64,000 bases of DNA from Alicyclobacillus herbarius DSM 13609 (GTDB lineage: Bacteria > Bacillota > Bacilli > Alicyclobacillales > Alicyclobacillaceae). A program made the position numbers and the translations under genes. The stretch spans positions 62,001 to 126,000 of the forward strand of contig NZ_AUMH01000008.1 in assembly GCF_000430585.1 (NCBI RefSeq), in the 5' to 3' direction. The stretch's first letter is position 1, and each line of letters opens with the position of its first letter. This document shows, in pieces, positions 54,827 through 63,780 of this stretch. Under the pieces are notes generated by a model. The model ran no database searches. It was not told the DNA's origin and saw nothing but the letters and a program-made list of their open reading frames with translations.

Positions 54827-55711
54827 TCACACCCTCACAGGGCGTCTAGGCTCGAGCCCTGTCTCGACATGACGGCGGTAAAACTCCGACGGAGGCAGGT
54901 AGTGCAGGCTCGAATGCAGCCGACGGTTGTTATATCGGGTCACGAACTCCACAACCGCCTGGTACGCTTCTGCGTAGGTCTGAAACTCGTACATTGACAA
55001 GCACTCATCCTCCAGGAGCCTGTGATACGACTCGATGTAGGCGTTCATATTCGGCGTCTTAGGCGGTATACGCTCGTGGATGATATTCCGGCGTCCACAC
55101 TCCGCTTCAAACAAATGGCTCACGAACTGCGGGCCATTATCCGAACGGATGATGGGCAACAGGAGATTACGCTGAAGAATCTGACGCTTCCACAGGGCTG
55201 CTCGAAACGTTTCGGCGGCATGCCTGGCTTCGCAGGTAAGACCAATATGGTATCCCACAATCTGCCTGTCATACACGTCGATATACGACAGCACGAAGAA
55301 GAGACGGTCCTCTCCTGCGATGTATTCACACTTGACGTCCACCTCCCAGAGCTGGTTTGGCGCCGTGATGGTGCGGTTCTGTGCCAGCTTCCTCGGGTGT
55401 TTTTGACGGAGTTTCCGTTGCGGCCGCAGGATATTCAGTTCCTTACACAGGCGGTAGACCTTCTTCTCGTTGACCACCAGCCCATGGTCTTGCCTGAGCA
55501 TGTGGGTGAGCTTGCGGTACCCGTAAGCGTAACCATCGCCGGAAATGGCCTCCAGAATCCATTCCTTGATCTGCTCATCACTGACCTTGCGGTCCTCCGT
55601 AGTCAGTGAATACCCGGGAATCGGGCGGCCACCCGAGGTGGTATGTGGCCTTGGTTCGTGCGTCAACTGGTAATAATAAGTGGATCGAGAGACCCCCACG
55701 ATGCGCAGCAC
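54827..55711 (-). CDS. IS3-family transposase OrfB
   Basis: The 294-residue open frame carries an rve/DDE integrase core: LWEVDVKCEYIAG (first Asp), IIRSDNGPQFVSH (second Asp) and NAYIESYHRLLEDE (Glu), with a helix-turn-helix-like start IVGVSRSTYYYQL. The protein is likely made as an OrfAB fusion by -1 frameshifting from orfA; the in-frame extension upstream of 55711 (PSLADKVAVAHKW) reaches the slippery site. All catalytic residues are present. Confidence 0.93.
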   Translation of the reverse strand: MLRIVGVSRSTYYYQLTHEPRPHTTSGGRPIPGYSLTTEDRKVSDEQIKEWILEAISGDGYAYGYRKLTHMLRQDHGLVVNEKKVYRLCKELNILRPQRKLRQKHPRKLAQNRTITAPNQLWEVDVKCEYIAGEDRLFFVLSYIDVYDRQIVGYHIGLTCEARHAAETFRAALWKRQILQRNLLLPIIRSDNGPQFVSHLFEAECGRRNIIHERIPPKTPNMNAYIESYHRLLEDECLSMYEFQTYAEAYQAVVEFVTRYNNRRLHSSLHYLPPSEFYRRHVETGLEPRRPVRV

Positions 55712-55755
55712 GAGAGTAACGTTATACCCGGCTGTGATCCACTTGTGCGCAACGG

Positions 55756-56127
55756 CTACTTTATCTGCAAGTGAGGGCTCTGTTTTTTTAGCAGGTCACG
55801 CAAAATCGCAATTTCAAGGTCTTTTTCGCCCAAAAGCTGCTTCAGATGCGCATTTTGCTTGTCCAATTCACGGTTTTCCGCTACGAGTTGAGCGTGCTCC
55901 TGCTGGGTAACATGAGTGGCGTTCCCCTTCGGATGACTGCCTTGCAAGGCTTGGCCAGCCTTATACTGGCGGACCCATTTACTCACAACATTGGGGCGAA
56001 TATCGTACTTCCGAGCCACTACGGAATTGTTTCCGGCAGCAATGGCCTGTTCGACAACTTGGCGTTTGAACTCTGCAGTAAATTTCCGACGTTCCACTTG
56101 AACAACCTCCTGATCCCATAGTCTCAT
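55756..56127 (-). CDS. IS3-family OrfA (transposase DNA-binding subunit)
   Basis: The 123-residue protein has an HTH_28/IS150-type helix-turn-helix (FKRQVVEQAIAAGNNSVVAR, IRPNVVSKWVRQYK) and a C-terminal leucine zipper (NRELDKQNAHLKQLLGEKDL). The TAAAAAAAC run at 55783-55790 near its 3' end is a typical -1 slip site for producing OrfAB. Confidence 0.9.
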   Translation of the reverse strand: MRLWDQEVVQVERRKFTAEFKRQVVEQAIAAGNNSVVARKYDIRPNVVSKWVRQYKAGQALQGSHPKGNATHVTQQEHAQLVAENRELDKQNAHLKQLLGEKDLEIAILRDLLKKQSPHLQIK

Positions 56128-56164
56128 GGATGAGGGAGATTGTCCAATTCGATTACGGGGCTTA

Positions 56165-56610
56165 AAAGTGACCTATACCGTGCCCTTAGTTGGTCTTCTT
56201 TTGTTACTTCTCTGGCTCGCACGAGATCACGCAGGGCTTCATCTTCCTCTGTTGGAATGTAAATGGGCGTAAGCTCGCCAGCCCTTTATAATTGAGCTCG
56301 TCGAATTGCATCGCGCCGGTCCGTCTTCATTCGGTCTCTCGCACGTGTTGGGATTAAAGATGGAGCGACGACGCAACATTCGATTCCTAACGCGGTAAGG
56401 ATACAACCCATAACCTGTTGGACCAGCCTCGTAACAGAAATTGAGCTCGCATTCTTCCTCATCCAACTTTTTGATAAGCTTACGAATCGATTCTTCGTTG
56501 TTTGGAATCTGACCAAAATACCTGGGATTACCTCGTCCTTCATCAGCAATGGCCACTGCGATAAAATCCTTGGAAACGTCTAAACTAACATACTTTGTGC
56601 TATGCTTCAT
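56165..56610 (-). pseudogene. IS110-family transposase, N-terminal fragment
   Basis: From the ATG at 56610: [19 protein letters not shown] (DEDD first Asp) and [15 protein letters not shown]. After frameshifts come [35 protein letters not shown] and ELTPIYIPTEEDEALRDLV. It ends near 56163 at the IS3 element. Two frameshifts and truncation make it a remnant; the C-terminal domain with the serine motif is missing. Confidence 0.8.
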
Positions 56611-56675
56611 ATTATCGGCTCCCTCAAAATGTAGCTCTGATTGGCATTGGTGTTAACAAATATCAGTATGGCCAA

Positions 56676-56897
56676 TTAACCTACGGAATTCTGACGTGGA
56701 GCCGAACAATGTTCATGATAACTTACCGTGGGCTTATGGGGATGGCGGAGGACGGTGATGGCGTACTTTCTCGCATACCCGAGGGTGGTTACGACCTCGT
56801 CTATAATCTGGGATTTCTGGGGCCTGGATTTGGCCTTGTAGTAGCGCTCTCGGGCATCAGCAAGGTACTCTCGGCGGCTTTCCATGGACATACGCAC
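56676..56897 (-). pseudogene. Integrase/transposase N-terminal fragment (ISNCY-like)
   Basis: The 73-codon frame reads MESRREYLADARERYYKAKS and KSQIIDEVVTTLGYARKYAI, matching the N-terminus of ISNCY-type integrase-core transposases (EYL..R.RY..A.K..K..ILDE....GY.RKYAI). No catalytic core follows. It is a short remnant at the edge of the mobile-element cluster. Confidence 0.6.
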
Positions 56898-56976
56898 GAC
56901 GATCCCTTCGGCTAGATTTAGAGATGAGTGATCTCAATCCCTTTCGGTTAGGTTTTAATCGTGTGATCACAAATTG

Positions 56977-57004
56977 TTGATAATATTTGTTGTTGTTATA
57001 TTAT
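56977..57004 (+). promoter_or_regulatory. Promoter of the lanthipeptide locus
   Basis: TTGATA (56977-56982) and TATTAT (56999-57004) are separated by 16 nt in a very A+T-rich stretch, about 90 nt upstream of the precursor gene. A second overlapping TATTAT at 57002 gives a 19-nt alternative. Confidence 0.5.
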
Positions 57005-57090
57005 TATAGCGTATGTGGGGGATGTGCGAATGTAGGCGGAGAAGGAAGATGTTATGACTCTCTATTTGTAGTTTTGGGGAGGTGAGCGAC

Positions 57091-57204
57091 ATGACACGCG
57101 TACTGTCTCTGCAAGCGCTTCCGATCTACTCCGATGACGACTTCTTTTGGGGACTCGCCAACGCCTTTAGCAGTGCGTTTAGTGTGGGGTGTGTTTGTTG
57201 CTGA
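57091..57204 (+). CDS. Class III lanthipeptide precursor peptide (candidate)
   Basis: A 37-codon gene with an excellent ribosome site (GGGGAGGTGAGCGAC, then ATG). The leader begins MTRVLSLQALPIYSDDDFFW and contains VLSLQAL, matching the (I/V)LxLQxL recognition motif of class III precursors. The C-terminal core GLANAFSSAFSVGCVCC has Ser28-x2-Ser31-x2-Cys34, the labionin/lanthionine substrate pattern, plus Ser27, Cys36 and Cys37. One Trp (20) is present. It lies 172 nt upstream of a LanKC gene on the same strand. The call rests on motif and context; the cleavage site and rings are not known. Confidence 0.85.
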   Translation: MTRVLSLQALPIYSDDDFFWGLANAFSSAFSVGCVCC

Positions 57205-57376
57205 AACGATAGTTTAGCACTTTTATCCTTCTATCTGTCGGCACAACCCCCACTTTCTAACATATCCGGTGCCCTAACACTGCATGGCCTACTCTGTAAA
57301 ATAAATAGTCACATCAGTAGCTGAATGATGGCGATTGTTCATCAATGAATGTTATCGAAAAGGGGCAGTGGTTTAG

Positions 57377-60112
57377 ATGTCTATTGCGGATATCCGCCGT
57401 AACGAGCGTCAATTAGAGAAATTCCGCAACGCAAGAGTTCACATGATAGCTAGTACCGACTTCTATGATTCCCCCGATTCGTATATCCCTCGAGATGACT
57501 TTCTCAATCTTGTAAAGGAAAAGCTTCCTGTTGATTGGGAAATCGCTCGAAATTCCATTTGGTACAACCTGTTTCCGCCTGGGATAAAGCTGCCACAACA
57601 GGGTTGGAAGATTCACGTGTCAAGCACACTCGTTGATGCCCTTACGATTCTTCAAGGAGTGTTATCCGTCGTAATAAAGCACCGAGCGGCGATGAAATTC
57701 GCGGTCGACTCAGTAATGCTACGTACGATTAATTCGCGCGAATGGGTTCGAGGGGGGGCTGGAAAATTTATAACAATATACCCGCAAAGTACAGAGCAAT
57801 GCGCGCAACTGCTTGAACTTCTCTATGCGGAGCTGAAAGATGTCTCTGGGCCGTACATTTTATCTGATAAACGATATAAAGACTCAAAGGTGCTTTATTA
57901 TCGTTATGGTGGTATAAATCCCGTTACCCGTCTCCGGTACGATGGCCGGAAGGAGACTATATTGGTATCACCAGATGGGACAGAGTGGGTTGATAGACGT
58001 GAGCCGTTTTTTTTGTTACCTCCATGGGTAAGAGATCCGTTTGGAAATGAGCCTGAGAGCAATCAGGAGGATAATGGAATACTAACCTTGAAGGACGATC
58101 GCTATTTGATATTGCAAGCTATCCATTTCTCTAACGCGGGTGGCGTATATCTCGCATTGGATAACCAAATTGGTACTGAGGTTATAATTAAGGAGGCTCG
58201 CCCTTATACAGACTGTGATGCCAAAGGTAACGATGCACGCTCGATTCGAGAAAATGAATGGCGGGTACTTACTAAACTACAAGGTACTGGGGTAGTACCG
58301 CGCGTCATAGACTTCTTTCAGGAATGGGAACATGTGTTTCTTGTACGAGAGTTCGTAGCAGGTCAACCCCTTTCATTAGTTCCATTTGCTCCGAGTGGCT
58401 TGAAAGGTTCTGGTGAGTTTCAATCTATGTTACAGAAGCTACAACGTAACATGGACCTCGCGGTCAGGATACAAGAGGCTGTTGAAACCATTCATAATGA
58501 AGGTGTCGTTCTTGGAGACCTGTCCGCGGATAACATAGTGATAGATGAGGACGGAAATCCAAAACTCATAGATTTGGATGCAGCTACTTTACTAGGGGAA
58601 CCTAGTGGTATTAGCTTCTTTACCATCGGGTTCTCTGGAAAGGAACGAAGGACCAGATTCGCCCCTACATTCGAGGATGATTATTATTCATTGGGTTGCC
58701 TACTATTCTGGATGATCCTGCCTATAAATGGCATGTTTGAATTGTCGTCTATCCCGTTTCATTTTCTGGAAGAACTAGAATTCGATTATGGTTTACCTTC
58801 GAGTATTCGACTCGCGATTGGTCGGTTGCTCAATAATACCAAGCAACGAGAAAGTGACGAAGAACAAAAAAGAATACCACGAATCGAGCTCGCGACCTAT
58901 AGTGTAAATGGAATGTCCAAGCTTCCTAGGTTTCGAGGTATTTCCGACACCGACATAGATGTACTCTTGCAACAGCTGATCCTAGGCGTAAAACGTACCG
59001 CAACACTCGCTCGGACAGATCGACTGTTTCCAAGTGATCCCGCGCTCAGTAACCCACTTGGTGTGGCTCATGGAGCCTTGGGGGTAGTCTACGCCTTGAA
59101 TCTTATTAGTGGAGAAGTTCCAGACGCTTATAAAGACTGGATCAGATCCCAAGAGCTTAGTACTAAAACGTATACTCCAAGTCTTTATCATGGGTTATCT
59201 GGAATAGGGTGGGCGATGTATGAAATCGGTCTCTATGATGAAGCAATGGAAGTTATAAAGTTGGCGGGAAACCATCCATTGTTATTGGAGTGCGCGGACA
59301 TAGAACACGGTGTATCTGGATTCGGGTTAGCGAATTTGTATTTTTGGATGAAGACCGGGCAATCGGAATTTCTAAAGACTGCCCTTGATGTAGGGACGTT
59401 TCTCACTAGTGTTGCCAAGTGGGATGAGAATGGACCATATTGGCTTTCCCCTGACGGACGCAGGTTCCTAGGATATGCAAGAGGCAATGCGGGGATCGCT
59501 TTGTTTCTCTTGTATTTGTATCTCGGTACGAGAGAGAAACGGTTCTTGGATATCGGTGTTAATGCGTTAAAGGCCGACATAGCGTTTGGTGTGCCTCAAC
59601 AGGGGGGATACATCTCCTTTCCGGAAGAACCAGGCGGTCAAATTGTTTCTCCCTACTGGCGTTACGGATCTGCTGGTATCTGTACTACTCTGATTAGGTA
59701 TGCTGTTGTTACCAAAGATCCAGAGCTAGTGCTTATGCTTAGTGATATCCTTCCAGACGTCAAACGGAAGTATACTGTATTTCCCAGTTTGTTTTCTGGA
59801 TTGGCAGGGCTAGGCAATCTGTTGCTTGATTATCATATGCTGATGGGCGATAGTGATGCTTTAGATGTTGCAAAAGCGATTGCGCGTGGAATAAGTTTGT
59901 TTAAGGTTCAGCGAGATGATCATGTTCTTTTTCCTGGGGAACTCCTTTATCGCTTTAGCGCAGACTTTTCAACGGGTGCCGCGGGAATTGGCTTATTCCT
60001 CTGGCGATTGAGAAATATGACATCGAATTTCAACTTTTTACTTGATGAACTTCTGACCGGGTTCAAGAATGGTGCGAGTGAACATCGAAAACGGTTGACT
60101 CTCGAAAACTAA
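57377..60112 (+). CDS. Class III lanthionine synthetase LanKC
   Basis: The 911-residue three-domain enzyme phosphorylates, eliminates and cyclises the precursor. Residues ~1-225 are the lyase-like N-terminus (LPQQGWKIHVSS near 72). Residues ~240-500 are a Ser/Thr kinase-like domain (VIIKEARPY with Lys272; GDLSADN with Asp381/Asn386; LIDLDAA near 398). Residues ~560-890 are a LanC-like cyclase (YHGLSGIGWAMYEIG, YGSAGICTTLIRY, FSGLAGLGN). The cyclase zinc ligands are absent: YGSAG instead of WCxG, and FSGLAG instead of CHG. This separates class III LanKC from class IV LanL. ATG at 57377 after AAAGGGGCAG. Confidence 0.93.
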   Translation: MSIADIRRNERQLEKFRNARVHMIASTDFYDSPDSYIPRDDFLNLVKEKLPVDWEIARNSIWYNLFPPGIKLPQQGWKIHVSSTLVDALTILQGVLSVVIKHRAAMKFAVDSVMLRTINSREWVRGGAGKFITIYPQSTEQCAQLLELLYAELKDVSGPYILSDKRYKDSKVLYYRYGGINPVTRLRYDGRKETILVSPDGTEWVDRREPFFLLPPWVRDPFGNEPESNQEDNGILTLKDDRYLILQAIHFSNAGGVYLALDNQIGTEVIIKEARPYTDCDAKGNDARSIRENEWRVLTKLQGTGVVPRVIDFFQEWEHVFLVREFVAGQPLSLVPFAPSGLKGSGEFQSMLQKLQRNMDLAVRIQEAVETIHNEGVVLGDLSADNIVIDEDGNPKLIDLDAATLLGEPSGISFFTIGFSGKERRTRFAPTFEDDYYSLGCLLFWMILPINGMFELSSIPFHFLEELEFDYGLPSSIRLAIGRLLNNTKQRESDEEQKRIPRIELATYSVNGMSKLPRFRGISDTDIDVLLQQLILGVKRTATLARTDRLFPSDPALSNPLGVAHGALGVVYALNLISGEVPDAYKDWIRSQELSTKTYTPSLYHGLSGIGWAMYEIGLYDEAMEVIKLAGNHPLLLECADIEHGVSGFGLANLYFWMKTGQSEFLKTALDVGTFLTSVAKWDENGPYWLSPDGRRFLGYARGNAGIALFLLYLYLGTREKRFLDIGVNALKADIAFGVPQQGGYISFPEEPGGQIVSPYWRYGSAGICTTLIRYAVVTKDPELVLMLSDILPDVKRKYTVFPSLFSGLAGLGNLLLDYHMLMGDSDALDVAKAIARGISLFKVQRDDHVLFPGELLYRFSADFSTGAAGIGLFLWRLRNMTSNFNFLLDELLTGFKNGASEHRKRLTLEN

Positions 60113-60142
60113 GATGAAAAACAAACTACAAAAAGTTGGGGT

Positions 60143-61237
60143 ATGAGTATGAGGCTTTTATATCTAAGTCGGGGGCGTGGCTTCGGCCACGCTGTCGTCG
60201 ATATTCAAATAGCATTATGGTTAAGAGAGCGGTTCCCGAGGCTTGACATTGTATTTGCATCTTATGGCGACGGGGCATCGCTTATTAGTAATTCGGTTTT
60301 CGAGTTCTCTCGCTTACAAATAACAGAAGACAGCGAGATGCAAGCGCAAATTGTAATTCCAGAAATCCACCGCGTCATAGACTTGCTTTCCCCACAAATT
60401 ATACTCTCGGATGAGGTGTTTTTAGCCCCACCGGCAGCAAAATTTCGTTCCATTCCATGCATACTACTGACGCACTGGTTCTTCTCGGAACTAGGGCTTG
60501 ATACCCCTCTCTATCGCTCACTTGACAGTCTCATGTGCATGGCAGAAAAAGTCTTGCTTTTAGATATGGAACCGTTTCACAAGGTGCCCGCTCCCCTACG
60601 GTCAAAGGTGAAGTTTATCGGTCCGATCATTCGTGATAGCTTTGTCCCTTATATCGATGCAAAACCAGATTGGGAACCAGAATTTGATGTTGTTATAACT
60701 ATGGGAGGTAAAACCAGAGCGTTTATACGGGAGATCCAAAAGATTCTCGATGCACTCTTTGTTCTATCCGAACAGGGAAAGGAATTAAATACAATGCTTG
60801 TAGTTCCCGGTATGCGCGAGTATTTCGAAGCATATGTTAGAGCAAAGGGAATGAACAGTGTTGTCGTTCGAGACTTTGTAAGTGACATTGCAGCATTAGT
60901 GCATTCAGCCCGTCTAACCGTAGGACGGGGATCATATACAACCCTTGCGGAGCTAGCCACTTTGGGAAAACCTTCTTTGCATCTTCTTGCAGATGGCAAC
61001 CCTGTGGATGAATTTCACGTCCTAAATTTCGCGACTCTAGGAACTATACAGTGGGAACGAGCTTCGAGAATCAATGTGGCATCCACAGCTCAACTCATAT
61101 GGTCGTCTTTCATGTGGGCTCAGCAAAATCAGACGAATGTTATGGAAGCGGGTTCAATATATAGACGATGTAATTCGCGTTTGGAAATAGAAACCGTCTT
61201 TGATGATATCCTATCGGACATTGGATTTTCGGACTAA
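60143..61237 (+). CDS. GT-B glycosyltransferase of the lanthipeptide locus
   Basis: The 364-residue product resembles GT1/GT28 (MurG-like) transferases. The N-terminal LYLSRGRGFGHAVVDIQIAL is the acceptor-side glycine loop; the C-terminal half has FDVVITMGGKTRAF, AALVHSARLTVGRGSYTTLAELATLGKP-type donor-site sequence (GRGSYTTLAELATLGKP) and a late LLADGNPVDEFHV. No membrane segment is visible. Between LanKC and the exporter, it most likely glycosylates the lanthipeptide. The alternative start ATG 60149 is equally plausible. Sugar donor and acceptor residue are unknown. Confidence 0.82.
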   Translation: MSMRLLYLSRGRGFGHAVVDIQIALWLRERFPRLDIVFASYGDGASLISNSVFEFSRLQITEDSEMQAQIVIPEIHRVIDLLSPQIILSDEVFLAPPAAKFRSIPCILLTHWFFSELGLDTPLYRSLDSLMCMAEKVLLLDMEPFHKVPAPLRSKVKFIGPIIRDSFVPYIDAKPDWEPEFDVVITMGGKTRAFIREIQKILDALFVLSEQGKELNTMLVVPGMREYFEAYVRAKGMNSVVVRDFVSDIAALVHSARLTVGRGSYTTLAELATLGKPSLHLLADGNPVDEFHVLNFATLGTIQWERASRINVASTAQLIWSSFMWAQQNQTNVMEAGSIYRRCNSRLEIETVFDDILSDIGFSD

Positions 61238-61306
61238 CTTGAGCTCTACGCACCAGCGTTTCAAGTCCGTGCTGTTCGTGTCTAATCCCGAGGAGTGACG
61301 TAAAGC

Positions 61307-62584
61307 GTGGGTGAAGAGAGCACGTTTTCTTTAAAGTCTTCCTACTATCAACTGGCTAAGACGCCAAGTTTCTTGGTTTTTTTGATTGGCAGGGTTATCT
61401 CTTTGTTAGGGGACATGTTGTTCTCTATGGCCACCATGTGGTATGTACTCGAGAAAACAAATTCGCCAATGAGTACCGCCGTCGTTGTGGTCATCCCAAT
61501 GTTGACAGCCTTGGTGGTATTTCAACCGTTCGCCACGATTGCTGACCGGTTGCATAAGAAAGTTGTGCTAGTTGGGAGTGACGTCTTTCGGGCCGCTGTA
61601 GTGTTGCTTGTAGCTTTATTGATGACCGTACACCGGGTCGATACGGTCGGTATCTATGTGGCCACATTTTTTCTCACACTGGCTGGATATCTTTTTGGTC
61701 CAGCACAGAATGCCGCCCTTCCGAGAGTGCTCCCAAACTCTGAAAAACTATTGCCGATTGCAAATAGCTTACTATCCGCAACGTCTGGGATTATCAGCCT
61801 CCTGGGCTACGCCATTGGGGGCATAATCGTGGCCATTCTATATCCAGTAGGTGCAGTTGTTGCAGATGGATGTTCATTTTTAATATCTGCTTTATCTATT
61901 TTAGTACTGCCTATTCCGGCCCTTCGTGCAAAGGGCCGCAAGGGAGTGTGGGGATTCGTAAAAGACAGTTTTGCAGGGCTACAATTCATTTGGAACCGAC
62001 CGGCCATTCGGATGTTTGGCCTCTTCGTACTCCTAATCAATTTTGTCAGCGGTCCAGCGGGGGTTCTTACAGTCGTATTCAGTCGGTCGGTTCTCCACGC
62101 AGGATTGCAGGGGTATGGATATCTAGAGGCGGCATATGCAGTGGGAGGCGTGGTTGGCTCAGTCGTGTCGGCCTGGGCATCGAGGAGATTGCGGTTATGG
62201 CAACTGTCGTTCATTGCGCTTGTTGGTTCCGGCCTATCACTCGCCAGTATGCCAATCGCCGCGAGTTTAATAGAATCCATCATTGCATTAACACTTGCTT
62301 CGATAGTTATAACCATGTTAAATATCCCGTTGTTTACTGCATTACAGTTACTTTCACCTGAAGAGCTTCGTGGTCGTGTTATGGCCAGTTTTGGTCTTTT
62401 TGCCGGGATCGGGCAACCGTTGGGGCTGCTTATCGGATCCTGGTTAATGGGCGCGATAGCACCTTCTCCTGTCTTCCTCGCGTCAGGAATACTGTTGGCC
62501 ATGTGCGGGATTCTCAGCTTTTTCTCTCGCACGTTACGCGGCCGTCAGAATCAGCTTGAGTCCCAGTCAGAGGTTCAGATATGA
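61307..62584 (+). CDS. MFS exporter of the lanthipeptide locus
   Basis: The 425-residue protein has 12 hydrophobic segments and the MFS export pattern (GRVISLLGDMLFSMATMWYV at the start, ATIADRLHKKVVLVGSDVFR in loop 2-3, RLRLWQLSFIALVGSGLS). It resembles macrolide/peptide efflux MFS proteins (MefA-like). GTG at 61307 follows AGGAGTGACGTAAAGC. It is the last gene of the locus and a candidate for product export or self-protection. No dedicated leader peptidase gene is present. Confidence 0.87.
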   Translation: MGEESTFSLKSSYYQLAKTPSFLVFLIGRVISLLGDMLFSMATMWYVLEKTNSPMSTAVVVVIPMLTALVVFQPFATIADRLHKKVVLVGSDVFRAAVVLLVALLMTVHRVDTVGIYVATFFLTLAGYLFGPAQNAALPRVLPNSEKLLPIANSLLSATSGIISLLGYAIGGIIVAILYPVGAVVADGCSFLISALSILVLPIPALRAKGRKGVWGFVKDSFAGLQFIWNRPAIRMFGLFVLLINFVSGPAGVLTVVFSRSVLHAGLQGYGYLEAAYAVGGVVGSVVSAWASRRLRLWQLSFIALVGSGLSLASMPIAASLIESIIALTLASIVITMLNIPLFTALQLLSPEELRGRVMASFGLFAGIGQPLGLLIGSWLMGAIAPSPVFLASGILLAMCGILSFFSRTLRGRQNQLESQSEVQI

Positions 62585-62915
62585 CGCGAGAGCTGATTTG
62601 TGATTTCGTCGGTTCACGCGTTCCATCTGCATGATGGAGATGGTATCGTTTGAAGATCGATATGTCTTGCGTCGGTTTCGTATAGAGGAACAAGCGACTA
62701 TTCGCCCATCACCAGGCGGTGCTAAGATCACCCCAGAAAGCGAATACATGGGTTGCCTTGGGGAGGCTCGTGATGCTCGGTTCTGGAATCAGCACCGTGG
62801 GTACGCCTCTCCGCAAATTCAAGTTGCCACCCGGAACCAAGGTGTCCCAAAAGTAGAGAGCTTCCTGTACGGCCTCCTTTCTGGACACTGAGAAAAATCA
62901 GGAGGGGTATGAGCG
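62585..62915. other. Gap at the island border, no gene supported
   Basis: An 86-codon frame (62631-62891) lacks a ribosome site and family resemblance. A shorter frame reading MLGSGISTVGTPLRKFKLPP near 62770 ends at a stop after 27 codons and may be a gene remnant. Base composition shifts here from A+T-rich to the G+C-rich aromatic operon, so the island boundary probably lies in this gap. Confidence 0.4.
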
Positions 62916-63734
62916 ATGAGTCTCGAGTTGGCCATGATTTCTCCCCACACCCCACGCATCTGCCATGAAGACCGCATTCCGGAATTCCAACGCCCGATGG
63001 TGGAGGCCATGCGCAAGACGGCCGACATCATTGAACAGGTGCAGGCGGACGTGATGGTGTTGGTGTCCTGTCACTGGATGTCGAGTTTTGAGCATTACGT
63101 CGATGCGACCGCCCGTCATAAAGGTATTCTGACGGCCGTAGAGTGCCCGGACCTCATCAGCGATGTGCCGTACGACCACGAGGGGCATCCAGAGTTGGCC
63201 CGTGCCCTGGTCACCGCCGGCAAGGAGGCCGGCTTGTCCGTCGTCGGCATTGACGATCCGTCCTATATCTGGGACTACGGTACGGTGGTACCGCTGCGTT
63301 ACCTTTTGCCTCGGCGCAAAATTCCGGTTGTTGACCTGTCCGTATGCTGGGCGGCTTCGCTGGAGGAGACGCAGGAGTGGGGCCGCGTCATCGGTCAGGT
63401 GCTGCGCGAGTCGCCGCTGCGCGCCGTGTTCGTAGCCAGCGGGGCCCTGGCCCACAACCTGCGTCGAGGGGCACAGAACTGGCCGAATCGGACCGAGCAG
63501 GCCCTGGACAAGGAGTTTTGTCAGCGCCTGGTGGAAGGGGACCTGAAGGCGGCCACCGAGATGCTGCCCTCATACGCCCGGGCGGCCACGCTGGAATCGG
63601 GTGGGCGCCACGTCGCCATGCTGCTCGGAGTTCTGGAAACCAACTATAACGACCTGTTTAAAGGGCAATTGCACGGGTACGGGCCTTCATCCGGATCGGG
63701 GAATCCGGTGTTGACGCTGCACCCTGTGGCATGA
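62916..63734 (+). CDS. Class III extradiol ring-cleavage dioxygenase (HpaD/LigB-like)
   Basis: The 272-residue product is of the LigB superfamily. Metal-site and catalytic histidines are visible in MISPHTPRICHEDR, VLVSCHWMSSFEHYVD and SGALAHNLRRG, with an acidic ligand near the C-terminus (LLGVLETNYNDL). The family cleaves catechols such as 3,4-dihydroxyphenylacetate or gallate meta to the hydroxyls. The aldehyde dehydrogenase gene 46 nt downstream fits a homoprotocatechuate-type pathway. ATG at 62916 after AGGAGGGGTATGAGCG. Confidence 0.85.
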   Translation: MSLELAMISPHTPRICHEDRIPEFQRPMVEAMRKTADIIEQVQADVMVLVSCHWMSSFEHYVDATARHKGILTAVECPDLISDVPYDHEGHPELARALVTAGKEAGLSVVGIDDPSYIWDYGTVVPLRYLLPRRKIPVVDLSVCWAASLEETQEWGRVIGQVLRESPLRAVFVASGALAHNLRRGAQNWPNRTEQALDKEFCQRLVEGDLKAATEMLPSYARAATLESGGRHVAMLLGVLETNYNDLFKGQLHGYGPSSGSGNPVLTLHPVA

Positions 63735-63780
63735 ATCGACCGCAAGATCGGAGCCAAGGAGTCGGAGAGGAGAACGTACT

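Larger units (their letters stand above)
54827..56127 (-). mobile_element. IS3-family (IS150-like) element
   Basis: Two overlapping genes orfA and orfB on the minus strand with a slippery A7 run at 55783-55789 define an IS3-family element. The exact ends are not resolved. TTGACTGCC near 54758 and TGGACAATC ending at 56146 (minus) are weak inverted-repeat candidates, but no 3-bp target duplication is visible. Its right side abuts a truncated IS110 gene near 56163. Confidence 0.75.

Noticed and set aside
57377-60112. Class IV (LanL) lanthionine synthetase
   Set aside because: The cyclase domain lacks the Cys-Cys-His zinc ligands required in class IV (YGSAG and FSGLAG at those places).
62631-62891. 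86-codon plus-strand frame before the dioxygenase
   Set aside because: No ribosome site, composition unlike a protein, and overlapping frames on the other strand.
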